Program-made: the position numbers and the translations under genes
Part shown: positions 45,303-56,111 of the stretch, piece after piece
How the letters are laid out: each line of letters starts with the position of its first letter
Numbering within the stretch: position 1 is the stretch's first letter
NCBI RefSeq assembly: GCF_937616625.2
Contig: NC_065575.1
Coordinates: 5,711,501-5,775,500 of the forward strand
Direction of reading: 5' to 3'
Origin: Mercurialis annua
Lineage: Eukaryota > Streptophyta > Magnoliopsida > Malpighiales > Euphorbiaceae
Length of the DNA: 64,000 nt
Notes under the pieces: generated by a model
Seen by the model: only the letters and a program-made list of their open reading frames with translations
What the model was told of the DNA's origin: nothing
Databases searched by the model: none

Positions 45303-46151
45303 TTAATCATTTATACCTAAGGGTGCCTGATGTAGAACGCTAGGTTTCTTAATAACTATTCCAGTGTGTCGACCCTTAACTCTTCTACTGGAGTTGACTC
45401 CGCCTCTATGCACGGAGTGGGGGTTAGTCCTAATACCAGAGGATCGACTATAATAGTCTGGATAGAACGCAAGTTCCAAAAAGTAGAGTCGAACAGGATT
45501 TCCATCCCACTCGCGGCCAGCCTCGATCTTACGGGCCATCATAGTGAGCGTCTCAAAGTGCTCGAGAACATACTCAGATAGCTCATCAAATTCGAGTCCC
45601 AAACCCCTAACGTATCTACGGTTAATCGTCCTATTGTCTTCATTAAGGTCTGGAACTCTTTTGTCCACGCGCAGAAAGTCAGAGGAATACAGTCCCACTG
45701 GTAGTATTCCTCTAGAAAAGGAGCGCATTTGCCTCCTAACCTGATTCAAAACCACTTGTGCCTGGCCATTTACTAGCCCTCCATCTTCTCTCAAATTGCG
45801 GTACCTCCGCACATTGGACCAGAAATGTTCACTTCGGTACTCCTCAACGTCTGACTCATCTAACAATTCTTCTTCTTCTAAGTCCTCCTCTGGATTCTCC
45901 TCACTTTCTTCACTGTATTCTATCTCTGATGAGTGAGTTCTACCTCTAACCCTAGAAGAACTGTCAATTTCTGATACTGACATGAAACCATTCTGATATA
46001 TCTCAGATGATCTCCCAATATCTATGTGGAATCCATTCTGGTGGATTCCAGATGGTCCGCCTACTTTGTTATGAAATCCATTCGGATATATAGGAGGCAC
46101 TTCCTCCTGTTTCTCTACAGCATGTAGCTGAGCTCCATTTTGCTCAGACAT
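45303..46151 (-). CDS. Gag-like ORF of unknown family, unit B
   Basis: Identical in predicted protein to the unit-A ORF (38447-39295), with the same NGFH repeats, acidic tract and Arg-rich region and no stop or frameshift. Confidence 0.65.
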   Translation of the reverse strand: MSEQNGAQLHAVEKQEEVPPIYPNGFHNKVGGPSGIHQNGFHIDIGRSSEIYQNGFMSVSEIDSSSRVRGRTHSSEIEYSEESEENPEEDLEEEELLDESDVEEYRSEHFWSNVRRYRNLREDGGLVNGQAQVVLNQVRRQMRSFSRGILPVGLYSSDFLRVDKRVPDLNEDNRTINRRYVRGLGLEFDELSEYVLEHFETLTMMARKIEAGREWDGNPVRLYFLELAFYPDYYSRSSGIRTNPHSVHRGGVNSSRRVKGRHTGIVIKKPSVLHQAPLGIND

Positions 46152-46611
46152 GCTGAAAAGAAACAATATCTAACGTCACCGACCATCTGAGCCCCTTTTT
46201 CCTCGCTTAACTTCAATATAAACTTATAAGGTGCTATAAATATTTAACATTCAATCAATCTGTATGTAATTCGCAAATACGTAATTACTGAATACCCCCT
46301 TGCACAAGTAATAAACACTTAGTTACCTTAGCCGCTCACATTTGCAAACATTTAACCATTTTCTATCTCTTAGCATAAGCAACAAATACTTAGTTGCCTT
46401 AGTCATCCGTATAAAGAGATACTAGTCACTTGCTAGCTTAATAGTCCTGGTTCGCGCGCGTTATTCCATATACTACTAATGCACAGATCAAATGAATGCA
46501 AACAACTAAGGTTTGACTCTCTTGCTGCAGTAGTTCCTAGGTTTACTTACTGACAGAGTTTCACAATTCAGACAGACATCCGAAACAAACTAGCAGTGGT
46601 AACTGGACCAA

Positions 46612-46625
46612 CTGCTCTGATACCA
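46612..46625 (-). other. Primer binding site (tRNA-iMet type), unit B
   Basis: TGGTATCAGAGCAG on the minus strand, just inside LTR 3. Confidence 0.88.
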
Positions 46626-46629
46626 CAAT

Positions 46630-48956
46630 TGTCACGACCCAAAATATTAAGCCGCAACCGGCGCTAGGGAACGGGAGTGGTAGCTCCGGAACCCGTAGCA
46701 AGCCTTAAATCACTATTAATTTTTCGCAAATAATAAACAAATAACATAAAGCAACAGAAGCAAGTATACATAACATGTATACACAAACATTTACACTAAC
46801 TGTTCTGTTATCCTCGCGGGCTCTAGTTACCGTACCTCGTACGAACTGGCCTCGCGGTATTATATACATCAGTTAGTGTATCCAACATATCACTGGCACC
46901 TAGTGCCATGCACCACATATAAAACACGTAGCCTACAAAACATCTAAACTGGACAGCAAGTAATATGTACACTCAATGTGTACTGCTGTCTAGGCTACGA
47001 CTCTGTCAACGCGGGACCACTACTGCAGCATTCACAGAAGTCAGATACTAAACATATACAACTGACTTCTGGACTTCAAAATTGGCCTCTAGCTAGGTCC
47101 ACATACTAAGTACCTGAAAACATCAAAGGTGAGGGGTCAGTATTTGGGAAAATACTGAGTGAGGTTGCATTTTACTAACGGTATTAATTTAAAAACATAG
47201 CATCGCATCTCAAGAAAACAATAATATAAAACATATAAACATGTATTCGATCCGTGTGAAACTAATATCCTAGCATGCGACACATCTCTCGAATAATCAT
47301 ATATCATTCAACCCAATCGTAAATATCAATTGCGAGTCCAACTCGCTGGTGGCCCAGCCACTCGATACGGGGACTTCCAGGCTACACCGTAGCCGAGTTC
47401 ACTCTGCGTATCGAAATCATAACCCAATCGTAAATATCATATTCATCAACAGCTCCCAGCTGTGTCAAGTCATTTCTCAATGCAAACATACTAGACTGAC
47501 TCGATACTGGTGATCACACAGCCTATTGACACCCAATAGGTAGCTAGTTTCTTCGGATCGCATACTAGTTCTCGTATATACATTTGATAGAAACATATAA
47601 TATTTAATCAAATCATCTAACATGTGATGCGTAAAAACAGTATACATATCAATATAAAATAACTTTATATGTATAATACACGAAAGTAAAGAGCAACTCA
47701 CAGTGACCGCAATCCAATCACAAATATGGTCGATGAAATGATATGCCCTTGCTATCCCACGTCTACTGACCTCTCTGCTCTGACACGTCTGATAAATAAT
47801 TAATGTTTAATGATTAGACGTGAATCTCGTATTCCCATACGTATAATACTTTTAAGTTTTAGGGTTTAGTTTCATTTCAATGAAGTTTTAAGGAGTTTTC
47901 AAGACAATGTGCATGTGCTGCCTGCACACTGACACTGTTTAGTAAAACGACGATCTCTCCCAATTGAACCGTTGGATCGAGCTGAAATTTGACAGACGCG
48001 TTCCTAAGAGGCAAATCTATAAACTGACCGTTGAGATTTTGAATCTGCCAAATTTTAGGTAGTGTGCGAACGCACACAATGAGTGTGCGAACGCACACCC
48101 TAAATTTCAAGGAGTGTGCGAACGCACACTCAATGTGTGCGAACGCACACCCTTGACAGCCCCCCGGAAAGTCGTTTTCCGGGGCTTTTCAGCTATCCCG
48201 ACGTGCTATACATCCAACTATACAAAACCCGCATCTCGGTTTTCATTAAAACGCTATAATAACTTCAAAAACGTCAAATTCAATCCAAACAAAATCCTAA
48301 CTCAAAACAGCCCTTTACTATCCAAATTTAACATCCAATATGAAAGAATTACCTTATAACGGAGTTTGGGATTGATAGAGGACGGGATTCTGAAGAAATC
48401 GCCGCGAAAATCACTCGAATCGGACGTCGAACGGAGAAACGGCGGCGAAACGATCGAGAACGATGATTTTCTTCTGGAGCTTTCCTTTCTCTTCTGATTT
48501 CTTCATTCAAATGGAAATCTCATATGTGTATGGTTAAAAGTATGTTTTAATCCCTCTTTTCTTTCTTTGTTACAACTTATCTTTAAAACTTTTCTTTTGT
48601 ACGATTTAGTCCATAACTAAATCGTTGACTTCTCTTATTATAACTTATACGTATTATTTATATCCAATAAATAATACGAAGCTCGATATCAATACTTTCC
48701 CGTCAAAACTTATAAATTTTCATTTTTCGACACAAAGTGGCTAAATTACCACTTTGGTCCCTGTACTCTATTTTGGGCTTTTCTTGCCATTTTTCCTCTT
48801 AGAATTGAAATATGATGTTAATTTCTCCGCAATAATCCTTTCCAAAACCGACCTACTAAAACTTATTTATCGGAAAACTTTCCGATTTTGCCACTCTGGC
48901 AAATCCAAACTGGACACGTGATCCAATTAGATAATTAAATATTTTGGGGTATTACA
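46630..48956 (-). repeat. LTR 3 (element 5' end)
   Basis: Full-length LTR ending at TATTACA (plus strand), directly followed by the CAAAC duplication at 48957-48961. It has the private base C at 48761. The near-palindrome cluster lies at 48062-48150. Confidence 0.93.
48062..48150. promoter_or_regulatory. Four 16-bp near-palindromes in LTR 3
   Basis: Third copy of the GTGTGCGAACGCACAC cluster, unchanged in sequence and spacing, with the 9-bp-stem hairpin after it. Confidence 0.8.
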
Positions 48957-48961
48957 CAAAC

Positions 48962-50335
48962 ATCCCCTGATGGTGCCACTCTGATAAAGAATGGACAAGA
49001 GCATCAAATTCCAAGGAACGATAACATGGACCAGGTCGGCCATACAACACCAGAAGAAGCAAGAAAGACCCCCAAAACGAGTAGAAATTGAGGAGAACAT
49101 GCACAGCTCAGGTGCAGGATACGGCCAGAAGAAAAATATAGAGCAAGAGATAATAGAAAAGAGTACAAACCGAGATGGAAAAATTCAAGAGAAGGGAACC
49201 AAAAGGCACAAGTTTCTTAAACATCGGAAATCCGTTGTCAGCAGAAATCCGAGATGAGTCGTTTCCATTGAATTACAAAACATCACAACTTGATGACTAT
49301 AATGGAACGGTAGACCTCATCACTCACCTAAGTTGTTTTCAAGTGGTCATGATAGTACAAAGCCTATCTGAAGCCGCAGTGTGCAAGCTGTTCCCAACAA
49401 CTCTGAAGAGTCCAGTTGCCATATGGTACCAAAGCTTAAAAGAAGGATCCATCCGAAGTTTCGACGAGCTATAAAGGGCTTTCCAAACTCACTTTGCTCT
49501 GAGCATACAGCACAAAAAGAAATCCAATGACCTCAAGCTTTGCTACCAAAAACCGGGGGAGAGTTTGCAAAGCTTCATTGCCAGATTCAATGCTAAGCAG
49601 TCGAGGTGGAAAATTTGAATGATGATACTGTAATAGACGCAATGAAAGACAACACAAAAATGACAGCCTTCTTAGACAACTTGATAACAAACCCAGTACA
49701 AACGTACTCTCAACTGATGGACCGAGTATGGAACTACATAAATTTAGATGAAGAGCAACGAAGAAAAGCTGCCCACACAGCTGTACAACCCCCCATACAA
49801 AGGCCAATGTTCAGCCAAAATAACAGGTAAGACAAGTTCAGACCAAGAGAACCACGACATCCCATACCTTCTCGGATAGAAGCACACGGACCAGTAAAAT
49901 AGAAGATCAAGCTTTCATCCCTCTAAACACACTGAGATCACACATCTTGATGTGGATCCAAAACAACAACGAGACAATACGATACCCACCCATGTTGCAA
50001 TACGAAAGAGACATGAAGAAATACTGCCAATTTCATGGTGGGCATGGGCATGTCACAAACGAATGTGGAAGTTTGAAAAAAGAAATCGATCGATTGGTAC
50101 ATGTGGGTCGTCTAAAAAATTTCATGGCACAAAGCAAAAGTTTTAACCCGAAAGGAAATAACCGGGGTGAGCAAAGTAACAAGAGGGAAGAAGGGCCATC
50201 GCCGAAGAGGCAAAACGTGGCAGGTGTAATTAATACAATAGCAGAGGGCATGGCAGAACCCGAGTACAAGCGTGGTCGGCGAAAGACAAAAAATGGTAAT
50301 GAATATCGCAGAAGCAACATCTCTACCTGAGGTTA
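48962..50335 (+). pseudogene. gag of the Tat-like element, broken
   Basis: Readable pieces in different frames, in order: PLSAEIRDESFPLNYKTSQL then DDYNGTVDLITHLSCFQ (49231 on), matching the 'Y-DG--DP--HL' start of the Tat gag core; LFPTTLKSPVAIWYQSLKEG; AFQTHFA after a stop at about 49472; ESLQSFIARFN; then after a frame change MTAFLDNLITNPVQTYSQLM; and finally YCQFHGGHGHVTNECGSLKK (about 50020-50080), the gag finger of the lineage. Several stops (for example 49472 and 49616) and at least two frame changes show that it is inactive. Confidence 0.8.
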
Positions 50336-50399
50336 GCTTCGGCCCGGCAAATGGCGAAAGCATAGACTTTCCACATTAGGACCCATTAGTCATCTCGGG

Positions 50400-51042
50400 C
50401 CTAATAAAGAATTTCTGGGTAATGAGACAACTGGTGGACGAAGGGAAATCGATTAACCTTATCACAAAAGAGGCATATCTCGGGATAGGGTGCTTAGTAC
50501 TGAATCTCAAATCGGTCAGAACACCCTTAGTCGGTTTGGGGGGAGCACCGGTAAGAGCAGAAGGCGTGGCTGAACATACAGTCGAGTTGGGGCAAGAGAA
50601 GGGGACACCAGATGGTGGTCTAATTGGCGTCACCAAAAAATTCAAATCATTGTTCATGGTAGTAGACATGCCACTCGCCTACAATGTCATCCTCGGTAGA
50701 CCGATGCTATACAGCACTGGAGCAGTCACTTGCATCAAATACCTAACAATGAAAATCCCCACCGAGAAAGGCGTTGTGACAGTCAAAAGGAGGCAAGATA
50801 TTGCCAAAATGTGTTATCTAGTGTCTATGAATGGGGTATTAGAAACACAATCCATAGAAACAATGGAAATACTAGACTCGGATGAAGGAAAACTAGAGCC
50901 TCGTGGAAAGTTAGAAAATATAGACTTGGCAGGGATAACTCCAAGATCGGTTATGATTGGGGCAGAGTTACCAAAAGCTATAAAGAACGAGATAACCAGC
51001 ATGCTGGTAAAAAACGAAGTAGAATTCGTTAACACTCCATGA
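50400..51042 (+). pseudogene. Aspartic protease region of the Tat-like element
   Basis: The reading frame from about 50422 contains RQLVDEGKSINLITKEAYLG at the protease active-site position and, further on, DMPLAYNVILGRPMLYSTGA, the highly conserved 'YN-ILGRP-L' region. The active site normally reads D-[GS]-G-S; here it is DEGK, so catalysis is lost. The frame continues towards RT and stops at about 51042. Confidence 0.75.
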
Positions 51043-51044
51043 GA

Positions 51045-51698
51045 GGTAAAGGGAATGGATCCGACAATTATTTCACATAAACTAAACGTACACCCGACCT
51101 GCAAACCGGTGAAATAGAAGAAAAGAGCTTTTGTAGTTGATAAACAAATTGCAATCAGAGCCGAGGTCGACAGATTGTTAGTTGCTGGATTCATTAGAAG
51201 AGTGTACTACGCGGAATGCTATCAAAATGTTGTGCTCAGAAGAAAGACAAGTGGGAAATAAAGGTTATGCATAGACTTCACAAACTTTAATCGAGCGTGC
51301 CTTAATTAAAGACAACTACCCTCTACCAAATATTGATCAGTTAGTCAACTCAACCAGTGGCTACGAAGTCGACTCATTCATAGATGCAGCACAAGGGTAC
51401 CGCCAAATACCAATGCACAAAGATGACGAAGAAAAAACAAGTTTCATAACCGATGGAGGAATATGTTGCTACAAACAAATGCCTTTCGGCCTGAAGAATG
51501 CAGGGGCCACATAACAGCGGTTAATGAATTTCATGTTCAAAGACCAGATCGGCCGAAACATGGAAGTGTACGTTGATGACATCATCGTTAAATTAAAAAA
51601 AGGTAGAAGATCATGCAAAAGACCTATAAGAGGTGTTCGAAAAGTTAAAAAAGTACAAGTTCAAGCTAAACCCGGACAAGTGTGCCTTTGGGGTACCG
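51045..51698 (+). pseudogene. Reverse transcriptase fragment of the Tat-like element
   Basis: In changing frames it reads EVDRLLVAGFIRRVYYAECY, LCIDFTNF, DAAQGYRQIPMHKDDEEKTS, MPFGLKNAGAT (then a stop) and VYVDDIIVK at about 51566-51592, which keeps the YVDD catalytic box. Stops at about 51259 and 51513 and frame changes make it a pseudogene. It ends with KLNPDKCAFGVP at 51698, where another sequence is inserted; the RT end and the RNase H domain are missing. Confidence 0.8.
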
Positions 51699-52830
51699 TG
51701 TAATATCCCTAATTTTCCAAACGTGGAATTTTTGGAAACGCGATCAGTCGGAAATTACAAGCGATGGGATATCGACCTAGAAATTAATTTTGATTGTTAA
51801 TTTTGTGTGATTGCTTTATTTATGATGCTAGATTTTAATTATTTAATTTTACGTGTGCATGGTTTCGTAAATTGATTATTTGTGCATGGGTGGCAATTTG
51901 GTAATTTTCGGCCATGAGAGGATAAAATCGTTTTAAATTATTAAAACGTTAAAAAGATAAATTATAAATGTATTTATACGAGAGTTGACTTTGTAAGAGA
52001 TTAAATTAATGCGAAAACGTTTTTCGAGAAAGATTTTGCGGAACCTCGAAAACCGTAAAAATAAATAATAAAAACATATTAATTAAATGCATTAAGAACA
52101 AAAAGAACATTCTTAGAGGGACACCTAACTAAACACTTGTCATTTTACATGGAAGAGGTGTCATAATACTAGAGTTAACTTATTGACTAAGGTGAATATA
52201 ATCAAGTACACTCATTTAATTTTTATCTAAAAATGGAAATTTAGTTTTTGATCTTTCACTTGGATGAAAAAGATCAACTAAGAAACAAAAAGTCCCTTTC
52301 TTCCTCCTTTATTCTAGCCGAACCCAACCTAAAGAAACAAACTCCATTTTTGTTAAAATACAAGCTTTAAAGGTAAGATTAAAGGTTGCTTTAAGTGCAT
52401 TTTTAATAAAATTTTTGATTTGGGGTGTTCTCTTTTGAAACTTTATGTTCGTGCGGGTAATTTCTAAACATAATTAAAAATGTGATTTTCTCACAAAATA
52501 AGAGTTTTTAGGATGATCAAATTTATGGGTGTTGATTAATTTTGGGAGTTTTCGGATTTAAAATAAAAATGTGGTTTTATGGTTCAAAACTTACATGCAG
52601 TTGTGGATTATGAGTTTAGAGGGTAAGATGAAACTTGGGTAGAAAGTGTTTTTGGAAAATTTAAAATCTTTTATGAAGTTGTGTTTTAAAATTTTTCTAA
52701 ATTGAATAAATTTTTAGTAGCTAAGTAAAAAACTGAAAATGAGTATTTTTGGGTATCAAAATATGATTTTGAGAAAGATTAAGTATTTTAAATAAATGAA
52801 TTAAAAGGTAAATTTTTTGGGGTTAAGCAA
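51699..52830 (+). mobile_element. Partial LTR of another element inserted in RT
   Basis: It begins TGTAATATCCCTAATTTTCC, an LTR-type start resembling that of the LARD element read on its sense strand (TGTAATACCCC). It runs about 1.1 kb through AT-rich sequence with no coding potential to roughly 52830, where integrase-related sequence resumes. No CA end or target duplication can be fixed. The insertion coincides with loss of the RT end and RNase H, so insertion plus deletion is likely. Confidence 0.6.
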
Positions 52831-52831
52831 C

Positions 52832-54168
52832 CGAAACAGTCAAAGAAATAATATCGGGTATACCCACATCAGCCCAAAACTTCAACAACATTCAAAACCC
52901 CGAAGTGACTTTCTTGATTAATCCATTAGACCAATGGATGGAGCACATAATAACATACATGGAGAATAGAAGCCTCCCAGAGGATAAGAATACTGTAAGA
53001 AAAGTCAAACGCCGAGCACCACACTCCTCATACCGAGATGAGATCTTATACCAAAAGTCATTCTCACACCTATGTTCTAGATGTCTAACACTATAAGAAG
53101 GAAAGTATGTATTGGCCGAAATGTATGAAGGCATGTGTGGTGGCCACATCTCTCACCTGGCACTATGCCAAAAAGCAGTGCTACAAGGATACTACTGGCC
53201 GACCTTGGCACAAGACGTAGCTGACTTAGTACAAAAGTGTGAAAAATGCAGTGCCATCAAAATGTACATCACCAACCAACTACTGAGCGGAGCCCCATAA
53301 TCAGCCCATGACCATTCAGCACTTGGGAAATTGACATAGTCGGCCCATTTCCAATGGGTAGCGGGTAGGGAATGTTCTTAATAGTGGCGGTTACCCATTT
53401 TTCTAAGTGGATAGAAGCAGAAGCAGATTTATCTATAACAGAAGCCCGAGTACGAAATTTTCTATGTAGAGAAATAATATGTCACTTTGGTATACCAAGA
53501 ATCATTATAATCGACAATGGAAAGTAGTTTGACAACAAGGTCTTCAGAGAATACTGTATGGAAAAAGGGATTGACCTAAGGTTCACTTCGGTAACTCATC
53601 CACAAACCAATGGGATGACCGAGGTCACCAACAGAACCATTATAAATGGGTTGAATAAGCGATTAAATGAAGCAAAAGGCCGATGGGCAGACGAGCTGCA
53701 TAATGTTCTGTGGTCATACAGAACCACCCCAAAGCCGGCACAAGAAGAACTCCATATAGCTTAACCTACGGATGCGAAGCAATGGTACAAGTAGAGATAG
53801 GTATGCCTATTATCCGAGTGCAATACTTTGATGAACAACAAAATGAAGAGAACACAGAGCTCTGTCTCGACCTACTTGAAGAAAAAAGAGAACAAGCCCT
53901 GATGCACATTGAGGCGTACAAACAAAAAATGGCCACATATCATAACAAAAGGGTCAAACCCCTAACTTTTGAAGTCGGTGACCTAGTCCTTAGAAGAGCA
54001 GACATAACAAAGGGCAATTTCGGAGTATCTAATCTGGGTGCAAACTGGGAAGGCCCTTACTAAGTTAAGAAAATTGGAAAAGGAGGGGCTTATTACTTAA
54101 CCTACCTATCAGGTCGAGACCTACCGAGGACTTGGAATACCAGGGTCCTCAAAAGGTTTTATCAGTGA
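52832..54168 (+). pseudogene. Integrase region of the Tat-like element
   Basis: The zinc-binding part HISHLALCQKAVLQGYYWPT then LVQKCEKC (53140-53260) is clear, as is the catalytic core: WEIDIVGPFP with the first Asp, IIIIDNG with the second, and THPQTNGMTEVTNRTIINGL with the Glu. The core is broken by stops at about 53368 and 53527 and a frameshift near 53740. The C-terminal chromatin-facing part continues to NTRVLKRFYQ and a stop at about 54166. Inactive. Confidence 0.85.
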
Positions 54169-54287
54169 AAAATTCAGGTGATCGAGTTTGTTAGGGGTTT
54201 TTCACTTGCATTCGAGTCAAAGCCGGTTATAGACGAGAATACAAGTTTTTCCCATATCAATAAAAGAAAAATGAAACAAAACCCGTC

Positions 54288-55690
54288 ATAGCATATGAAT
54301 CAAAGCAATTGCTTTAACCGATCTAAGCCATAACTTACAGCGAATCAAAACAATTGCTTTAACCGATATAACCAATAGCTTACAGCGAATCAAAGCAATT
54401 GCTTTAACCATCTAAGCCATAGCTTATAACGAATCAAAGCAATTGATTTAACCGATCTAAGCCATAGCTTACAATGAATCAAAGTAATTGCTTTAACCGA
54501 TCTAAGCCATAACTTACAACGAATCAAAGCAATTACTTTAACCGACCTAAGCCATTATCAGAGCAATTGCTTTAACCGACCTAAGCCATCGCTTATCATT
54601 AGGGGTGTGCTCGGTTCGGTTCGGTGTGCACACCCCTAAAACCAAATCAAACCACTCTTAAAAACCACAAACCAAATTTCCTTTGTTTGGTTTACGGTTA
54701 TTTCGGTTCGGTGAACCGAAATTTCGGTTTGTCTCGGTTTGGTTCGGTCGGTGAACCGAACACTGTACTTAAAAAAATAAAAATAAAAACTAATTCTCAT
54801 AAAAAAAATTAATTTCTTTAACAATTAATCTACAACTGCAAAACAAAAATTACAAGATTCAAATTTGCTTCATTCCATATTATATACAACAAAGATCTAA
54901 TACATCAAATGAAAAACTCAAAACATATATATCTCTACATATTTATAAAACGAAAAAAGAAGAATAAAAAAAATTAATGGAAAGTTACTCTAAAATCTTC
55001 CATCTCTAAAGCTTTTGTCTTTATAAACATATCATTTTGCATGACCCATTTACACAGTCAGATTCAGAAACGAAAATAGGTGCGAGCGGCGACCCTGGTC
55101 GGCGGCGGTGAAGTCGAAAATAATTGGTCATTTTCGGTGATAAAATTGGAGAATAAGGTTGTAAGATGAATAAAAAAAGAGATGGTGGGCAGTAAGATGA
55201 ATAGAATCAAAAGTTTAGAGCTTTGAAAGTTGGGAATGATGAGAAAATGGAGAGGATGAAATGAGAGTAGGAAAAGAGATGAAGAAGTTAGCAGCTCTGA
55301 ATGGAAAATTAGGGTTTTTTGGTTTAAAAGGTGTATATATAGCATGTGCGTAAATGACCAAAATATCCTTTATCATTAATTCGGTTTTTTCGGTTCGGTT
55401 CGGTGACCGAACTCTAAAACCAAACTAAAACCGAAAACCGCAATATTTATAAAGTCTATACCAAACTGAACCATATTAACCATATATTTTTTCGGTTCGG
55501 TTTTTTCGGTTCAATTTGGTTCGGTTTTTCGATTTGGGTCGGTTTTTGCTCACCCCTACTTATCATAGCAACTGCCTTAACCGATCTAAGCCATAGTTTA
55601 CAGCGAATCAAAGCAATTGTTTTCACCGATCTAAGCTATAGCTTACAACGATCGAGGCAACAATTTTCACTAATCAAAACCATGGCTGTA
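54288..55690 (+). repeat. ~45-bp tandem repeat array in the 3' region of the Tat-like element, interrupted by hAT
   Basis: The unit is approximately AATCAAAGCAATTGCTTTAA followed by CCGATCTAAGCCATAGCTTACAGCG. About seven copies (one shortened) lie at 54288-54599 and two more at 55567-55690, separated by the hAT insertion. Tandem repeats between pol and the 3' LTR are a known trait of Tat-type elements and can seed satellite DNA. Confidence 0.88.
54600..55558 (-). mobile_element. hAT element with promoter-like interior
   Basis: Ends TAGGGGTGTGCTCGG and TTTTGCTCACCCCTA; perfect 8-bp duplication CTTATCAT at 54592-54599 and 55559-55566. Both subterminal regions are packed with TTCGGTTCGGT/ACCGAA words, probable transposase-binding repeats. 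On the minus strand, about 55345 down to 55060, a TATA box (CTATATATAC) is followed by AAACCCTAATTTTCC, a pyrimidine-rich leader and a short open frame ending in GC-rich codons. This looks like the 5' end of a former transposase gene. At 959 bp no transposase domain is left. Confidence 0.9.
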
Positions 55691-55895
55691 AACTGACCCA
55701 AGACGTAGACTGAACAAATCAAAACTATTGTATTAAAATGAGACAAAACTCTGTAAACTAATAAAGAAAACATAGACAAAATCAATAAATATACATACCA
55801 AACAAACTGATATATTACTTCAATAAAATTCACATCGTTACAACAAAATTTAGTCAAATAAACCTAGTCTATTACAGCATTACTAACCTCCTCGG

Positions 55896-56111
55896 CTACT
55901 GACATACCGGCCCAGAAGGAGTACCCCCTCTTTCACTTAAACCGGCTTTCTCGTAATGCCGAACATCAAGGGGAAGAGTAGGAGACCTAGCTTCACCAAT
56001 AACAGTTTCAGTCACAACAACATCTTTAGGCGGGACATTATCATCCTTACGCTCCTTCCGTAGTTCGGCTTCGTAATCCTCAGCACTCTGCTCCTCCGCA
56101 TAAAATAACAC
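55896..56111 (-). CDS. Small antisense ORF at the 3' end of the Tat-like element
   Basis: A 71-residue open frame antisense to the element, starting MLFYAEEQSAEDYEAELRKE, charged and hydrophilic, with richer base composition than its surroundings. Tat-lineage elements often carry an additional antisense ORF between integrase and the 3' LTR, and the position fits. The frame is short and probably a remnant; no domain is recognised. Confidence 0.4.
   Translation of the reverse strand: MLFYAEEQSAEDYEAELRKERKDDNVPPKDVVVTETVIGEARSPTLPLDVRHYEKAGLSERGGTPSGPVCQ

Larger units (their letters stand above)
42101..46629 (-). other. Internal region B of the LARD-like element
   Basis: Same length and layout as region A. 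I noticed no difference between the two on comparison by eye, and all predicted peptides are identical. Primer site at 46612-46625, purine tract at 42101-42115. Confidence 0.8.
32918..48956 (-). mobile_element. Tandem non-autonomous LTR retrotransposon (LTR-int-LTR-int-LTR), LARD-like
   Basis: Three 2,327-bp LTRs (32918-35244, 39774-42100, 46630-48956) alternate with two 4,529-bp internal regions. The period is exactly 6,856 bp and only about eight LTR positions differ. The whole block is flanked by the perfect 5-bp duplication CAAAC (32913-32917 and 48957-48961), so it behaves as one insertion. In element orientation (minus) the LTR runs TGTAATACCCC...GGGTCGTGACA, with a tRNA-iMet primer site after the right-hand LTRs and a purine tract before the left-hand ones. 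No protease, RT, RNase H or integrase is present, so it needs enzymes from elsewhere. LTR start and primer site resemble those of Del/Tekay chromoviruses; the lineage is inferred. Confidence 0.93.
31666..56111 (+). mobile_element. Decayed Tat-lineage-like Ty3/gypsy retrotransposon, nested with younger insertions
   Basis: The order is 5' LTR (31666-32317), primer site, leader, gag, protease, RT, integrase, tandem repeats, antisense ORF; no 3' LTR is found. The lineage call rests on the leader phrase TTTGGCATCGTCTGTGGGAA, the gag phrase of type 'YDGT-DP--HL', and a CxFHxxxGHxxxxC gag finger, all typical of Tat-type elements. The coding frames carry many stop codons and frameshifts, so the element is dead. 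Removing the 16-kb insertion (32918-48956 plus one CAAAC) rejoins leader and gag. Further insertions are an LTR fragment (51699-about 52830) and an hAT element (54600-55558). The right boundary is uncertain. Confidence 0.85.

Noticed and set aside
32918..48956. Exact 6,856-bp repetition could be an assembly duplication
   Set aside because: Not fully excluded. The LTR SNPs and the single CAAAC duplication fit real unequal recombination, but a graph-based assembler could also create a chimeric middle LTR. Kept as real with the long-read test stated.
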